NCBI RefSeq assembly: GCF_002102395.1
Contig: NZ_LQPZ01000012.1
Span: 1-64,000 of the forward strand
Length of the DNA stretch: 64,000 nucleotides
Source: Mycolicibacillus trivialis
GTDB taxonomy: Bacteria > Actinomycetota > Actinomycetes > Mycobacteriales > Mycobacteriaceae
Direction: 5' to 3'
The position numbers and the translations under genes were made by a program. The notes below the pieces were generated by a model. That model ran no database searches, was not told the DNA's origin, and saw only the letters and a program-made list of their open reading frames with translations. Shown here piece after piece: positions 16,709 through 27,800 of the stretch. Every line of letters begins with the position of its first letter. Positions within the stretch are counted from its first letter, which is position 1.

Positions 16709-17962
16709 TCAGGGCGCGACGTGCGGCAGCAGCATCGACGCCGGGCCGGGATCGCCGCGGCGCGTCTTCCGGGCATTGGCCACCACGCCGACCGCGGCGA
16801 TCGCCCAGATCAGGTATTGGGTGAGCCACGCGGCCCGGAAGGCCTCGAAGGACCAGGCGTCGCCGGCGCCGATGATCAACCCCATCAGCTGCATGACGAG
16901 CAGGGAGGCCAGGAACCCACCCATGTTGACGGTGCCCTGCGCGGTGCCCAGCGACGCCGGCGGGTTGAAGTCCCGGGCGAAGTCGAAGGCGAGCAGCGAT
17001 ACCGGCTGTGCCGCCGAGATCACCACCACCAGCACCACCAGCAGCCAGGCGGGAGCCCGGACCGGCAGCACCAACACCACCGCCCACATCAGGGCGCACG
17101 CGGTGATGGTGGCCAGCACCAGTCGCGGCCGCACACCGGGGTGACGACCGCTGACCAGCCCGACCAGTACGCCGGTGACGATGAACACCACGACCGACAG
17201 GGTGAGCAGCGCGCTGGCGCCGCTGCGCGACAACCCTTGGGCCTTGGTCAGATACGGCACTCCCCACATCAGCACGAAGACGGTCAGCGGGAACTGCGTG
17301 CCCATGTGGGTGAAGAACCCCAACCGGGTGCCCGGGCGGGCCAGCACGGTGGGGACCGCGGCCAGCCGACGGCGCAGCCGCGCCGCCTCGTCATGGGTCT
17401 CCTGCCCGTGCGGGGTGTCGCGGACCAGTGCCAGCGTCAACATCAGCGACACCACGCCCAACGCCGCCACCGAGACATAAGCGACCGTCCAGCCGGAATG
17501 CAACAGCAGCGCCAGGAACGGCACCGCGGACAGGATCTGGCCGGTCTGGCCGGACAGCGCGGTCAACTGGGTGATCAGCGGCACCCGCGGTGCGCGGAAC
17601 CAGTTCGGGATCAGCCGGATGACGGCGATGAACGTCAACGCGTCGCCGAGACCGACCAGGGAGTAGGCGCCGATGGCCACCGGCAGTGATCCGGTGAGTC
17701 CCATCACTAATTGGCCGACGGCCATCACGGCGGCGCCCGAAGCGATCATCCGGCGGGGGCCGTAGTGGTCCAGCAGCACCCCGGCGGGGATCTGCATCGC
17801 GGCGTAGACGACCACCTGCAGTACCACGAACCACGACAGCACCCCGGGGCCTGCGGCGAACCGGTCGGCGGCGTCGAGTCCGGACACACCGAACGTCGTG
17901 CGGTTGAGCACGGCCACGATGTAGGCGACCAACCCGGTGGACCACACAATCCAGGCGCGCAC
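16709..17962 (-). CDS. MFS transporter
   Basis: A 417-aa major facilitator protein with about 12 hydrophobic segments. The loop 2-3 motif reads DHYGPRRM, a form of the GxxxDRxGRR signature. The GTG start at 17962 has CACAAT 6 bases upstream on the minus strand, compatible with leaderless transcription. It is divergent from the ATP-grasp gene (153 bases between starts) and may serve the same pathway, for instance as the exporter of its product. The substrate is not predictable. Confidence 0.85.
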   Translation of the reverse strand: MRAWIVWSTGLVAYIVAVLNRTTFGVSGLDAADRFAAGPGVLSWFVVLQVVVYAAMQIPAGVLLDHYGPRRMIASGAAVMAVGQLVMGLTGSLPVAIGAYSLVGLGDALTFIAVIRLIPNWFRAPRVPLITQLTALSGQTGQILSAVPFLALLLHSGWTVAYVSVAALGVVSLMLTLALVRDTPHGQETHDEAARLRRRLAAVPTVLARPGTRLGFFTHMGTQFPLTVFVLMWGVPYLTKAQGLSRSGASALLTLSVVVFIVTGVLVGLVSGRHPGVRPRLVLATITACALMWAVVLVLPVRAPAWLLVVLVVVISAAQPVSLLAFDFARDFNPPASLGTAQGTVNMGGFLASLLVMQLMGLIIGAGDAWSFEAFRAAWLTQYLIWAIAAVGVVANARKTRRGDPGPASMLLPHVAP

Positions 17963-18115
17963 CCGTCGATTGTGCCTGCCACCGCGCCGGTGGGCATAAC
18001 CGGCATTCCGCGCTACCGTCGAAGTCGGTGGTCGCCATCGGGGACAGACCCGGCTACGGGAGGACCGTGGGCACTGCCGCGCTCACCGGACAACCGTCGC
18101 AAGCGAGGAGGTCTC

Positions 18116-19381
18116 TTGCCGAACCCCACCGACCAGTCGACCACCACCCGCCCGGAACGGCACCGCGATCCCACCAAGGGTTATGTGGCGCTGCTGGGTT
18201 GGAGCCTGAACGCCGTCGATGCGCTGGAGCGCTTCGACCGGCGCTACGTGGTGGTCGCGCCGGATTGGGCCGAGGAGTACTGCCAGAAGCACGACATCCC
18301 CTACATCGCGTGGAACTTCGAGCGGCTCAACGAGCGGTCGATGGAGATCGCCGAGACGCTTCAGGAACGCGGTGTGGACGTGGCGATCCCGCTGTTCGAG
18401 GAGACCGTGGAGTGGGCCGGGGCGATCAACTCGGTGCTGCTGGATAACCCGCGGTTGCTGGGTCAGTCGATGTTGCTGCGGGACAAGTCGCTGATGAAGC
18501 GACGTGCCCAGCTCGGCGGGATCCGGGTCGGCATCTTCGAGGAGGCGCTGGATCGCGAGGATGTGATCCGGTTCCTCAAGCGGGTCAACCAGACCCTGCT
18601 CAAGCTCGACGGTGACCCCAACGACCCGATCCACATCAAGGCCTTCGACAAGGCGGGCTGCCTGGGGCATCGGGTGATCCGCACTCCCGACGACGTCGAC
18701 GCGATCCCCGACGAGGAGTTCCCGGCGTTGATGGAATCCCACCTCGACGGCTGGGAGTTCGCCGTGGAGGCCTGGGTGCACAACGGCAAGATCCGGTTCC
18801 TCAACATCTCCGAGTACGTGACGCTGGGCTATTCGGTGTTCGTGCCGGCGTCCCCGGAGTTGGAGAAGTACCGCCCGGAGATCACCCGCCAGGTCGAGAA
18901 GCTGATCAAGGCCTTCGACATCGACTTCGGGTTCGTGCACCCGGAGTACTTCGTCACCAGCGACGGTGAGATGTACTTCGGTGAGGTGGCCTACCGGCCG
19001 CCGGGTTTCAAGGTCTTCGAGCTGCTCGAGCGGGTCTACGGGTTCAACGCCTACCAGGCGCTGGTGCTGTCGTTCGACCCGAAGACCACCGAGGAGGAAC
19101 TCGAGGCGTTCTTCCCCAAGGAGGTCGTCGACGCCAAGGGCCACGCCGGGTGTTTCGGGGTGTATCCGCGGCGGCGGGTGGTCAACAAGTTGGCGATGCC
19201 CGAGGAGACCGAGGACCACGAGTACTTCGAGTCCCATGAGCTCACCGCCCCGCTGGAGGAGACGGTGACCAAACGGACCGCGTTCGGGACGCACTGGGGC
19301 CTGGTGTACTTCTTCGGTGAGGACCCCTACGAGATGCGCCGTCTGCTCAAGCGGCAGGAAGAACTCGACTTCTACATTTGA
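18116..19381 (+). CDS. ATP-grasp domain enzyme of unknown substrate
   Basis: A 421-aa protein with the ATP-grasp layout: Rossmann-like pre-ATP domain (about residues 22-115), ATP-binding subdomain beginning DKSLMKRRAQLGG (about 123-135), IHIKAFDKAGCLGHRVI as the Lys/Gly-rich loop (about 172-188), WEFAVEAWVHNGK (about 213-225) and the acidic metal-binding block GEMYFGEVAYRPPG (about 284-297). ATP-grasp enzymes activate a carboxylate as acyl-phosphate and join it to an amine or thiol (peptide ligases, carboxylases). The TTG at 18116 is chosen as start because GAGGAGG lies 5 bases before it; upstream in-frame sequence lacks homology features. It is followed after 3 bases by the papain-like gene. 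The substrate is unknown; the family is not one I can name. Confidence 0.82.
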   Translation: MPNPTDQSTTTRPERHRDPTKGYVALLGWSLNAVDALERFDRRYVVVAPDWAEEYCQKHDIPYIAWNFERLNERSMEIAETLQERGVDVAIPLFEETVEWAGAINSVLLDNPRLLGQSMLLRDKSLMKRRAQLGGIRVGIFEEALDREDVIRFLKRVNQTLLKLDGDPNDPIHIKAFDKAGCLGHRVIRTPDDVDAIPDEEFPALMESHLDGWEFAVEAWVHNGKIRFLNISEYVTLGYSVFVPASPELEKYRPEITRQVEKLIKAFDIDFGFVHPEYFVTSDGEMYFGEVAYRPPGFKVFELLERVYGFNAYQALVLSFDPKTTEEELEAFFPKEVVDAKGHAGCFGVYPRRRVVNKLAMPEETEDHEYFESHELTAPLEETVTKRTAFGTHWGLVYFFGEDPYEMRRLLKRQEELDFYI

Positions 19382-19384
19382 TTC

Positions 19385-21436
19385 ATGTACACCGATGTGA
19401 CCGATGTGTACGTCGATCGTGGTGAGGAACCCGGGTTGGATGGCGGCGTGAGCTCAGACGGCGCGGCGCTGGAGAAACGGTTGGCGTCGCTGGACGACGG
19501 CATCCGGGTACTCGACGAGGCCGGCGAGGTCGGCAAGGTCACCCGCATCCGCCGGGTCATCGACGGGCTGCGGCTGGTCCTGCTGCAACCCGGCGGTTGC
19601 GCCGCAGTCCGGGCCCGCACCCAGGCGCTGGAACAGGCCGGGTTGTTCCTCGGCACCGATTGGGGCGCCCCCCAGACGCTGCTGCCCGCCCTGAGCGGCG
19701 GCGCGCTGCACAGCGAGAACGCCGACACCGTGGTGCTCGAGGCCGTCAACGAACTGCGGTTGCTGGCGGTGGCCAACGGCGACTACATCCACCCGCTGGT
19801 CTCGGCCGAGCAGGCCCGCCACCACCTCTCGCAGGTCCTCGCGCTCAACCTCTCGCTGCTGTTCACCCCGCCCACCGAAGCGGAACGCGAACAGCAGGGC
19901 CGGATGGCGAAGGTGACCCGCGACCTGTTCGCCTACCTCGTCGAGGAGATCGGCTACGACGGGGTGCTCGATCGGCTGGTCGACGAGATCTGGCGGATCC
20001 TGCGCCAGCGACCCATCCAGGTCGACCAGATCAAACAGATGATCACCCAGATCGCGGTCGCGATCCACGACCCCGACATCGACCTGGGCACCGCCGCACG
20101 CGGGGTGGACCGGTTGATCACCAGCCTGTACGGCACCACCGATGCCTGCCGGGAGGACCCCGGCGTCGACGTCTACCGCGCCCGACTGGAGTCGATGGAC
20201 GAACCGACCCTGCAATACGAGGCGGCCGGCTTCGCCCGCTCCATGCACGACACCGGGCTGGTCTCGCCGTATCACGCGGTGCTGCTGCGCTTCCTGCTGG
20301 AGAAGGGCGACTATCTGCTGGCCGAGGCGCTGGGCCTGTCCAGCACCGGGCGTGACTGCCTGCTGTGCTACCACGACCTGGTCCATGCGCTGATCACCGC
20401 CGCGGTCCACACCGAGACCGCCCAGTGCATCTACGGGCTGGCGCTGCTGCTCGAACGCGGCATCCTCTACCAGCCGGCGGTGGCGCCGTCGCTCTGGCGC
20501 CAGCTCGCGCTGCCGCTCTCGGCATACTCACGCGAACGGCTGACGCTGGCGTTCGGAACCGAGCAGGAGCCGCTCACCTGGCTGCTGGCCGGCACCCTGT
20601 CGATGCTCGGGCTGCCACTGGGGGTCGGCCAAGGCGACAACCCCACCTGCCAGTCGGCACGCGCCTTGTCGATGTGGTCCTACAACGACCCCGACTATCT
20701 GCTGCAGACCATCGTGTGGGCGGCCCGCGACGACGAGATCGTGATGCACTTCGAGGGACAGCCGCTGTCCTCGCGGGACTCGGCGTCGGGGGTGGCGACC
20801 AAGCTGCCGGTCGACCTCGATCCGGTGTCGCTGCTGGTGGTGCCGCACCTGGACCGCATCTACGCCGAGATGGGCCGGCGCTGCGCCGGACGTGAGGGCG
20901 ACCCCCACCGCTGGGTCAACCCGGAGTTCCACGGGTGGTGGGCCGGGCGCGGGTTCCGGATCAACGTCGACGTCGAGTCCGGCGACCTGGTGGACCTCGA
21001 CGGCTTCCTGCGCCACTTCTACGGTGCCTACCACCCGTTCTACAACGGCAACCAACCGCTGATCCACCCGCAGCCGGCCGGGGTGGCGGTCACCGACAGC
21101 GCCGCCCGCTTCATCGGCTGGCATGCGATCGCGGTGCTGCGGGTCAGCCTCGACCCCAACGAGACTATGCGGGTCTACTTCTACAACCCCAACAACGACA
21201 GCGGTCAGGACTGGGGTGACGGCGTGGTGGTCAGCACCGCCGGGCACGGCGAACGCTTCGGGGAGGCGTCGCTGCCGTTCGAGCAGTTCGCCTCGCGGCT
21301 CTACATCTTCCACTTCGATCCGCTCGAGCCGGGCACCCCGGCGGCGGTCACCCAGGACGAGCTCGACCGGGTGGTCGGATTCATCCAGCGCAGTTGGGGC
21401 GCCGACCGGATGGCCGCAGTGGAGACCGCGGGTTGA
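19385..21436 (+). CDS. Uncharacterised protein with a papain/calpain-like C-terminal domain
   Basis: A 683-aa protein I do not recognise as a named family. The N-terminal ~400 residues are predicted mostly helical and soluble, with no signal peptide. From about residue 410 the order of residues resembles clan CA cysteine peptidases: Gln416-x5-Cys422 (VGQGDNPTCQSA, the oxyanion Gln and nucleophile spacing of papain), then His580 in GWHAIAVLRV, then Asn601 in YFYNPNNDSGQDWGDG, like the H...N-P-W-G block of calpain. It could act as a protease, amidase or transglutaminase-like enzyme. It lies 3 bases after the ATP-grasp gene, so the pair is surely one operon. GTG at 19448 is an alternative start. 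The enzyme assignment is inference from motif order, without a search. Confidence 0.6.
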   Translation: MYTDVTDVYVDRGEEPGLDGGVSSDGAALEKRLASLDDGIRVLDEAGEVGKVTRIRRVIDGLRLVLLQPGGCAAVRARTQALEQAGLFLGTDWGAPQTLLPALSGGALHSENADTVVLEAVNELRLLAVANGDYIHPLVSAEQARHHLSQVLALNLSLLFTPPTEAEREQQGRMAKVTRDLFAYLVEEIGYDGVLDRLVDEIWRILRQRPIQVDQIKQMITQIAVAIHDPDIDLGTAARGVDRLITSLYGTTDACREDPGVDVYRARLESMDEPTLQYEAAGFARSMHDTGLVSPYHAVLLRFLLEKGDYLLAEALGLSSTGRDCLLCYHDLVHALITAAVHTETAQCIYGLALLLERGILYQPAVAPSLWRQLALPLSAYSRERLTLAFGTEQEPLTWLLAGTLSMLGLPLGVGQGDNPTCQSARALSMWSYNDPDYLLQTIVWAARDDEIVMHFEGQPLSSRDSASGVATKLPVDLDPVSLLVVPHLDRIYAEMGRRCAGREGDPHRWVNPEFHGWWAGRGFRINVDVESGDLVDLDGFLRHFYGAYHPFYNGNQPLIHPQPAGVAVTDSAARFIGWHAIAVLRVSLDPNETMRVYFYNPNNDSGQDWGDGVVVSTAGHGERFGEASLPFEQFASRLYIFHFDPLEPGTPAAVTQDELDRVVGFIQRSWGADRMAAVETAG

Positions 21437-21838
21437 CCCGGACCGCCCACAACAGGTTATAACGATTTGATAACGATGCAGGTCTGATCGGCGTGCGTAC
21501 CTTACTCCGGCGTAACCACGCGCATGCAGGACGTTTGTCCGACACGGCATCGGCCGTGGTCAGAGGCGCTGTTACCCACGGCACGGGTTACCGATGCGTA
21601 GAACTCGCGAGTAACCAATCAGGGTGTCAAACAGGGCTGATTCTTATGCCACCCTTAATGAGATGCCGCGTGGCAGCCGCCGCCCGCCGAGGCGTCGCGG
21701 AGCCGCCCGGACGGGGGATTCGACGAGGAATCCTTGCGGTCGCAGCGGACGTCGCAACCGACGCGGCCGCGATGAGAACCGACGACGAGAACCGACGAAC
21801 CGACACAGCACGAATTTCGCAGCAGGGAGAGACGCAAC
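21437..21838 (+). promoter_or_regulatory. fas upstream region with several inverted repeats
   Basis: 402 bases without a gene. They contain GTTAT-N9-ATAAC (21456-21474), GGTTAC-N19-GTAACC (21586-21616) and AATCAG-N14-CTGATT (21617-21642). In M. tuberculosis and M. smegmatis the fas promoter is activated by FasR through inverted repeats, so one or more of these are candidate operators; I cannot match them to the published site from memory. The start-proximal part holds only the RBS (GGGAGA) before the fas GTG. No clear -35/-10 pair was chosen. Confidence 0.45.
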
Positions 21839-24800
21839 GTGACGATCAACGAGCATGACCGGGTGTCCACCGACCGGGACGGGAGCTCCGCCGGGACGCA
21901 TGCTCTGGTTGATCGACTCACCGCCGGTGAGCCCTACGCGGTGGCGTTCGGTGGACAGGGCAGCGCCTGGCTGGAGACGCTGGAGGAACTGGTCTCCTCG
22001 GCCGGGATCGAGACCGATCTGGCGACGCTGGCTGGCGAGGCCGAACTGCTGCTCGAGCCCGTCGCCCGCGAACTCGTCGTGGTCCGCCCGATCGGCTTCG
22101 AACCGCTGAGCTGGGTGCGGGCCCTCGCCGCTGAAGACCCCACCCCGTCGGCGAACCACCTCACCTCCGCCGCGGTGTCGGTGCCCGGCGTCCTGCTCAC
22201 CCAGATCGCCGCGACCCGGGCCCTGGCCCGCCAGGGCCTGGACATGACCGCCACCCCGCCGGTCGCGGTCGCCGGCCACTCCCAGGGCGTGCTGGGCGTG
22301 GCGTCGTTGAAGGCCGGCGGTGCCAACGACGTGCAGCTGCTGGCCCTGGCGCAGCTCATCGGTGCGGCGGGCACCCTCGTCGCGCGCCGGCGCGGCATCA
22401 CCGTCTCCGGTGACCGCCCGCCGATGGTGTCGGTCGGCAACGTCGACCCCGAACGCATCTTCCAACTCCTTGAGGAGTTCGCGCAGGACGTGCGCACCGT
22501 GCTGCCGCCGGTGCTGTCGATCCGCAACGGCCGGCGCGCGGTGGTGATCACCGGCACCCCCGAGCAGCTGTCCCGGTTCGAGCTGTACTGCGAGCAGATC
22601 GCCGAGAAGGAAGCCGCCGACCGGAAGAACAAGGTGCGCGGCGGCGCGGTCTTCGCGCCGGTCTTCGAGCCGGTGCAGGTCGAGGTCGGGTTCCACTCGC
22701 CGCGGCTGGCCGACGGCATCGAGTTGGTCGGCCGCTGGGCCGAACAGGTCGGCCTGGACGTGGAGCTGGCCCGGGAGATGACCGAGGCCATCCTGGTCCG
22801 CCAAGTCGACTGGGTCGACGAGATCGACGAACTGCACCGCGCCGGCGCCCGCTGGATCCTGGACCTGGGCCCCGGCGACATCCTGACCCGGCTCACCGCG
22901 CCGGTGATCCGCGGCCTGGGCATCGGCGTGGTCCCGGTGGCCACCCGCGGCGGGCAGCGCAACCTGTTCACCGTCGGCGCGGTGCCCGAGGTGGCGCCGC
23001 CGTGGTCGAGCTACGCCCCGACGACCGTGCGCCTGCCCGACGGCCGGATCAAACTCGACACCAAGTTCACCCGGCTCACCGGCCGGTCGCCGATCCTGCT
23101 CGCCGGGATGACCCCCACCACCGTCGACGCCCAGATCGTCGCCGCGGCGGCCAACGCCGGGCACTGGTCGGAGCTGGCCGGTGGCGGCCAGGTCACCGAG
23201 GAGATCTTCGCCGACCGCATCGAGGAGCTCACCGGGCTGCTCGAGCCGGGCCGCACCGTGCAGTTCAACACCCTGTTCCTCGACCCCTACCTGTGGAAGC
23301 TGCAGGTCGGCGGCAAGCGGCTGGTGCAGAAGGCGCGCGGCTCCGGCGCCCCGATCGACGGCGTCATCGTCAGCGCGGGCATCCCCGACCTGGAAGAGGC
23401 CGTCGAGCTCATCGACGAACTCAACGAGGTCGGCATCAGCCACGTGGTGTTCAAACCCGGCACCGTCGAGCAGATCCGCTCGGTGATCCGCATCGCCGCC
23501 GAGGTCCCCACCAAACCGGTGATCATGCACGTCGAGGGCGGCCGCGCCGGAGGCCACCACTCCTGGGAGGACCTCGACGACCTGCTGCTGACCACCTACT
23601 CCGAGCTGCGGTCCCAGCCCAACATCACCGTCTGCGTCGGCGGCGGCATCGGCACCCCGGAACGCGCGGCGGAGTACCTGACCGGACGCTGGTCGGAGGG
23701 CTACGGGTTCCCGTCGATGCCGGTCGACGGCATCCTGGTCGGTACCGCGGCCATGGCCACCAAGGAGGCCACCACCTCGCCGTCGGTCAAGCGCATGCTG
23801 GTCGAGACCGCAGGCACCGACCAGTGGATCAGCGCAGGCGGCGCCCAGGGCGGTATGGCCTCCAGCCGCAGCCAGCTCGGCGCCGACATCCACGAGATCG
23901 ACAACGCCGCCTCCCGCTGCGGTCGCCTCCTCGACGAGGTGGCCGGGGACGGCGACGCCGTCGCGGCCCGTCGCGACGAGCTGATCGCGGCGATGGCCCC
24001 CACCGCCAAGCCCTACTTCGGCGACGTCGGTGAGATGACCTACGCGCAATGGCTGCGCCGCTATGTGGAACTGGCGATCGGCGACGGCGACTCCACCGCC
24101 GACACCGCCTCCCCGGACAGCCCCTGGCTGGCCGACACCTGGCGGGAGCGGTTCGGGTCGATGCTGCAGCGCGCCGAAGCCCGGCTCAACCCCGCCGACC
24201 ACGGTCCGATCGAGACGCTCTTCGGCGACGAACAGCTGCTGGAGCGCCCCGCCGACGCGATCGCGACGCTGCTGGCCCGCTACCCCGACGCGGAGACCGT
24301 CGTTCTGCACCCCGCCGACGTGCCGTTCTTCACCCAGCTGTGCAAGACCCCGGGCAAGCCGGTGAACTTCGTTCCGGTCATCGACAAGGACGTGCGCCGC
24401 TGGTGGCGCAGCGACTCGCTGTGGCAGGCGCACGACGCCCGCTACACCGCCGAGCAGGTGTGCATCATCCCCGGCACCGCCGCGGTGGCCGGCATCACCC
24501 GCGTCGACGAGCCGGTCGGTGAGCTGCTCGACCGCTTCGAGCAGGCCGCCGTCGACGAGCTGCTGGCCGCCAACGGCGAGCCGCGCACGGTGCACGCCCG
24601 CCGCTCCGGCCGCACCGACATCGACGGCCCGCTGGCCGTCGCCCTGGACGCCCCCGACGTGCTGTGGGCCGGGCGCACCGTCACCAACCCGGTGCACCGG
24701 CTCGGCGGCGCCGACGAGTGGCAGATCCGCGAAGGCAGCGACAACCGCTCGGCCACCCACCCCACGACCGGGGCGCGACTGGAGGTGCAGACCGCCGACG

Positions 24801-27800
24801 ACGGGACCGACCGGGTCGTGCTGAGCGTGCCGCTGTCGGGCACCTGGATCGAGATCCCGCTGAGCCTGTCGCCGGTGACCGTGGAGGGCGGCACCCCGGC
24901 GGTGCACACCGACGACGCCGCCACCGCCATGCGCGCCGTGCTGGCCATCGCCGCCGGTGTCGACGGGCCCGACGCGCTGCCCGCGGTCGCCGACGGCACC
25001 GCCACCGTCACCGTCGACTGGGACCCCGAGCGGGTCGCCGACCACACCGGGGTCACCGCCGTGTTCGGTGCGCCGCTGGCGGCCGGACTGACCCCGGTGC
25101 CCGACGCGCTGGTCGGTCGGTGCTGGCCCGCGGTGTTCGCCGCGATCGGCGCGGCCGCCACCGACACCGGGTTCCCGGTCGTCGAGGGCCTGCTGTCGCT
25201 GGTGCACCTCGACCACGCCGCCCGGCTGCACACCGCGCTGCCCGGCGAACCCACCGAACTCACCGTCCGCGCCACCGCCGGACAGGCCACCGACACCGAG
25301 GTCGGCCGGGTCGTCCCGGTCGAGGTGACCGTGACCACCGCCGACGGCACCGTCGTGGCAACCCTCGCCGAGCGGTTCGCGATCCGCGGCCGGACCGGAC
25401 CGGCGGAGCTCACCGACCCGGCCCGGGCCGGCGGGGCCGTCTCGGACAACGCCACCGACACCCCGCGTCGCCGCCGCCGCGACGTCACCGTCGCCGCGCC
25501 GGTCGACATGCGTCCGTTCGCGGTGGTCTCCGGGGACCACAACCCGATCCACACCGACCGGGCCGCCGCCCTGCTGGCCGGGCTGGACGCGCCGATCGTG
25601 CACGGCATGTGGCTGTCGGCGGCCGCGCAGCACGCGGTGACCGCCACCGACGGACAGGCCCGCCCGCCGGCCCGGCTGGTCGGCTGGACCGCCCGATTCC
25701 TGGGCATGGTCAAGCCCGGCGACGAGGTCGACTTCCGCGTCGAGCGGGTCGGCATCGACCAGGGCGCCGAGGTCGTCGAGGTCGCCGCGCGCATCGGTTC
25801 GGAACTGGTGATGGCGGCGACCGCCCGCCTGGCCGCGCCCAAGACCGTCTACGCCTTCCCCGGGCAGGGCATCCAGCACAAGGGGATGGGCATGGAGGTC
25901 CGCGCCCGCTCCAAGGCGGCCCGCAAGGTGTGGGACTCCGCGGACAAGTTCACCCGCGAGACCCTCGGCTTCTCGGTGCTGCACGTCGTGCGCGACAACC
26001 CGACCTCGCTGATCGCCTCCGGGGTGCACTACCAGCACCCCGAAGGCGTGCTGTACCTCACCCAGTTCACCCAGGTGGCGATGGCCACCGTGGCCGCCGC
26101 CCAGGTCGCCGAGATGCGGGAGCAGGGCGCCTTCGTCGAGGACGCCATCGCCTGCGGGCACTCGGTCGGTGAATACACCGCGCTGGCCTGCGTGTCGGGT
26201 GTCTACGAGCTGGAAGCGCTGCTGGAGGTGGTGTTCCACCGCGGGTCGAAGATGCACGACATCGTGCCGCGCGACGCGCTGGGCCGCTCCAACTACCGGC
26301 TCGCCGCGATCCGGCCGTCACAGATCGACCTCGACGACGCCGACGTCACCGACTTCGTCGCCGAGATCGCCGAACGCACCGGCGAATTCCTGCAGATCGT
26401 GAACTTCAACCTGCGCGGTTCGCAGTACGCGATCGCCGGCACCGTGCGCGGTCTCGAGGAGTTGGAGGCCGAGGTCGAGCGGCGCCGGGAGCGCACCGGT
26501 GGACGCCGGTCGTTCATCATGGTGCCGGGCATCGACGTGCCGTTCCACTCCAAGGTGCTGCGGGTGGGCGTCGACGACTTCCGGCGTTCGCTGGAGCGGG
26601 TGATGCCGCGGGACCAGGACCCGAACCTGATCATCGGGCGCTACATCCCCAACCTGGTGCCCAAGCCGTTCTCGTTGGACCGCGAGTTCATCCAGGAGAT
26701 CCGCGACCTGGTGCCCGCCGAGCCGCTCGACGAGATCCTGGCGGACTACGACACCTGGCGTAACGAGAAGCCGCGCGAGCTGTGCCGCAAGGTGGTCATC
26801 GAGTTGCTGGCCTGGCAGTTCGCCAGCCCGGTGCGCTGGATCGAGACCCAGGACCTGCTGTTCATCGAGGAGGCCGCCGGTGGTCTCGGGGTGGAGCGGT
26901 TCGTCGAGATCGGGGTGAAGACCGCCCCGACGGTGGCCGGGCTGGCCACCAACACCTTGAAGCTGCCCGAATACGCCCACAGCACCGTCGAGGTGCTCAA
27001 CTGCGAGCGGGACGCCGGGGTGCTCTTCGCCACCGACACCGACCCCGAGCCGGAGGACGACCTGGAGCTCGACGCCGCCGCCGAGCCCGCCGCGGAGGCG
27101 GCGCCGGCGGAGGCCGCCCCGGCCGCCCCGGTCGCGCCGGCCGCCCCCTCGGGCGGCCCGCGTCCGGACGACCTGAGCTTCGACGCGGCCGACGCCACCC
27201 TGGCATTGATCGCGCTGAGCGCCAAGATGCGGCTGGACCAGATCGAGCCGCTGGACTCCATCGAGTCGATCACCGACGGGGCGTCCTCGCGCCGCAACCA
27301 GCTGCTGGTGGACCTCGGTTCGGAGCTGAACCTGGGCGCCATCGATGGCGCGGCCGAGGCCGACCTGGCCGGCCTGCGCAGCCAGGTCACCAAGCTGGCC
27401 CGCACCTACAAGCCGTTCGGCCCGGTGCTCTCCGACGCGATCAACGACCAGTTGCGCACCGTGCTCGGGCCGTCCGGCAAGCGGCCCGCCGCGATCGCCG
27501 AGCGGGTCAAGAAGACCTGGGAGCTCGGTGACGGCTGGGTCAAGCACGTCACCGTCGAGGTGGCGCTGGGCACCCGCGAGGGCAGCAGTGTGCGCGGCGG
27601 TGACCTCGGCGGCCTGCACGACGGCGCACTGGCCGACGCGGCCGCGGTGGACAAGGCCGTCGACGCGGCGGTCAGCGCGGTCGCGGCACGCCACGGCGTC
27701 GCGGTCAGCCTGCCGTCGGCCGGCGGTGGCGGCGGCGCCACCGTGGACGCCGCGGCGCTGGGTGAGTTCACCGAACAGATCACCGGACGCGACGGGGTGC

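Noticed and set aside
17711..18115. Extension of the ATP-grasp gene upstream to 17711
   Set aside because: It overlaps the start of the divergent MFS gene; GAGGAGG sits directly before TTG 18116.
18020..18115. A riboswitch in the leader of the ATP-grasp gene
   Set aside because: The leader has GC-rich complementary segments, but I could not match it to any riboswitch class, so none is called.
21644..26257. A 1537-codon open frame on the minus strand opposite fas, and a similar 756-codon frame at 28562-30832
   Set aside because: Long antisense frames are expected opposite GC-rich coding sequence. They have no start signal, their composition is His/Gly/Arg-rich low complexity, and the plus strand is unmistakable FAS-I.
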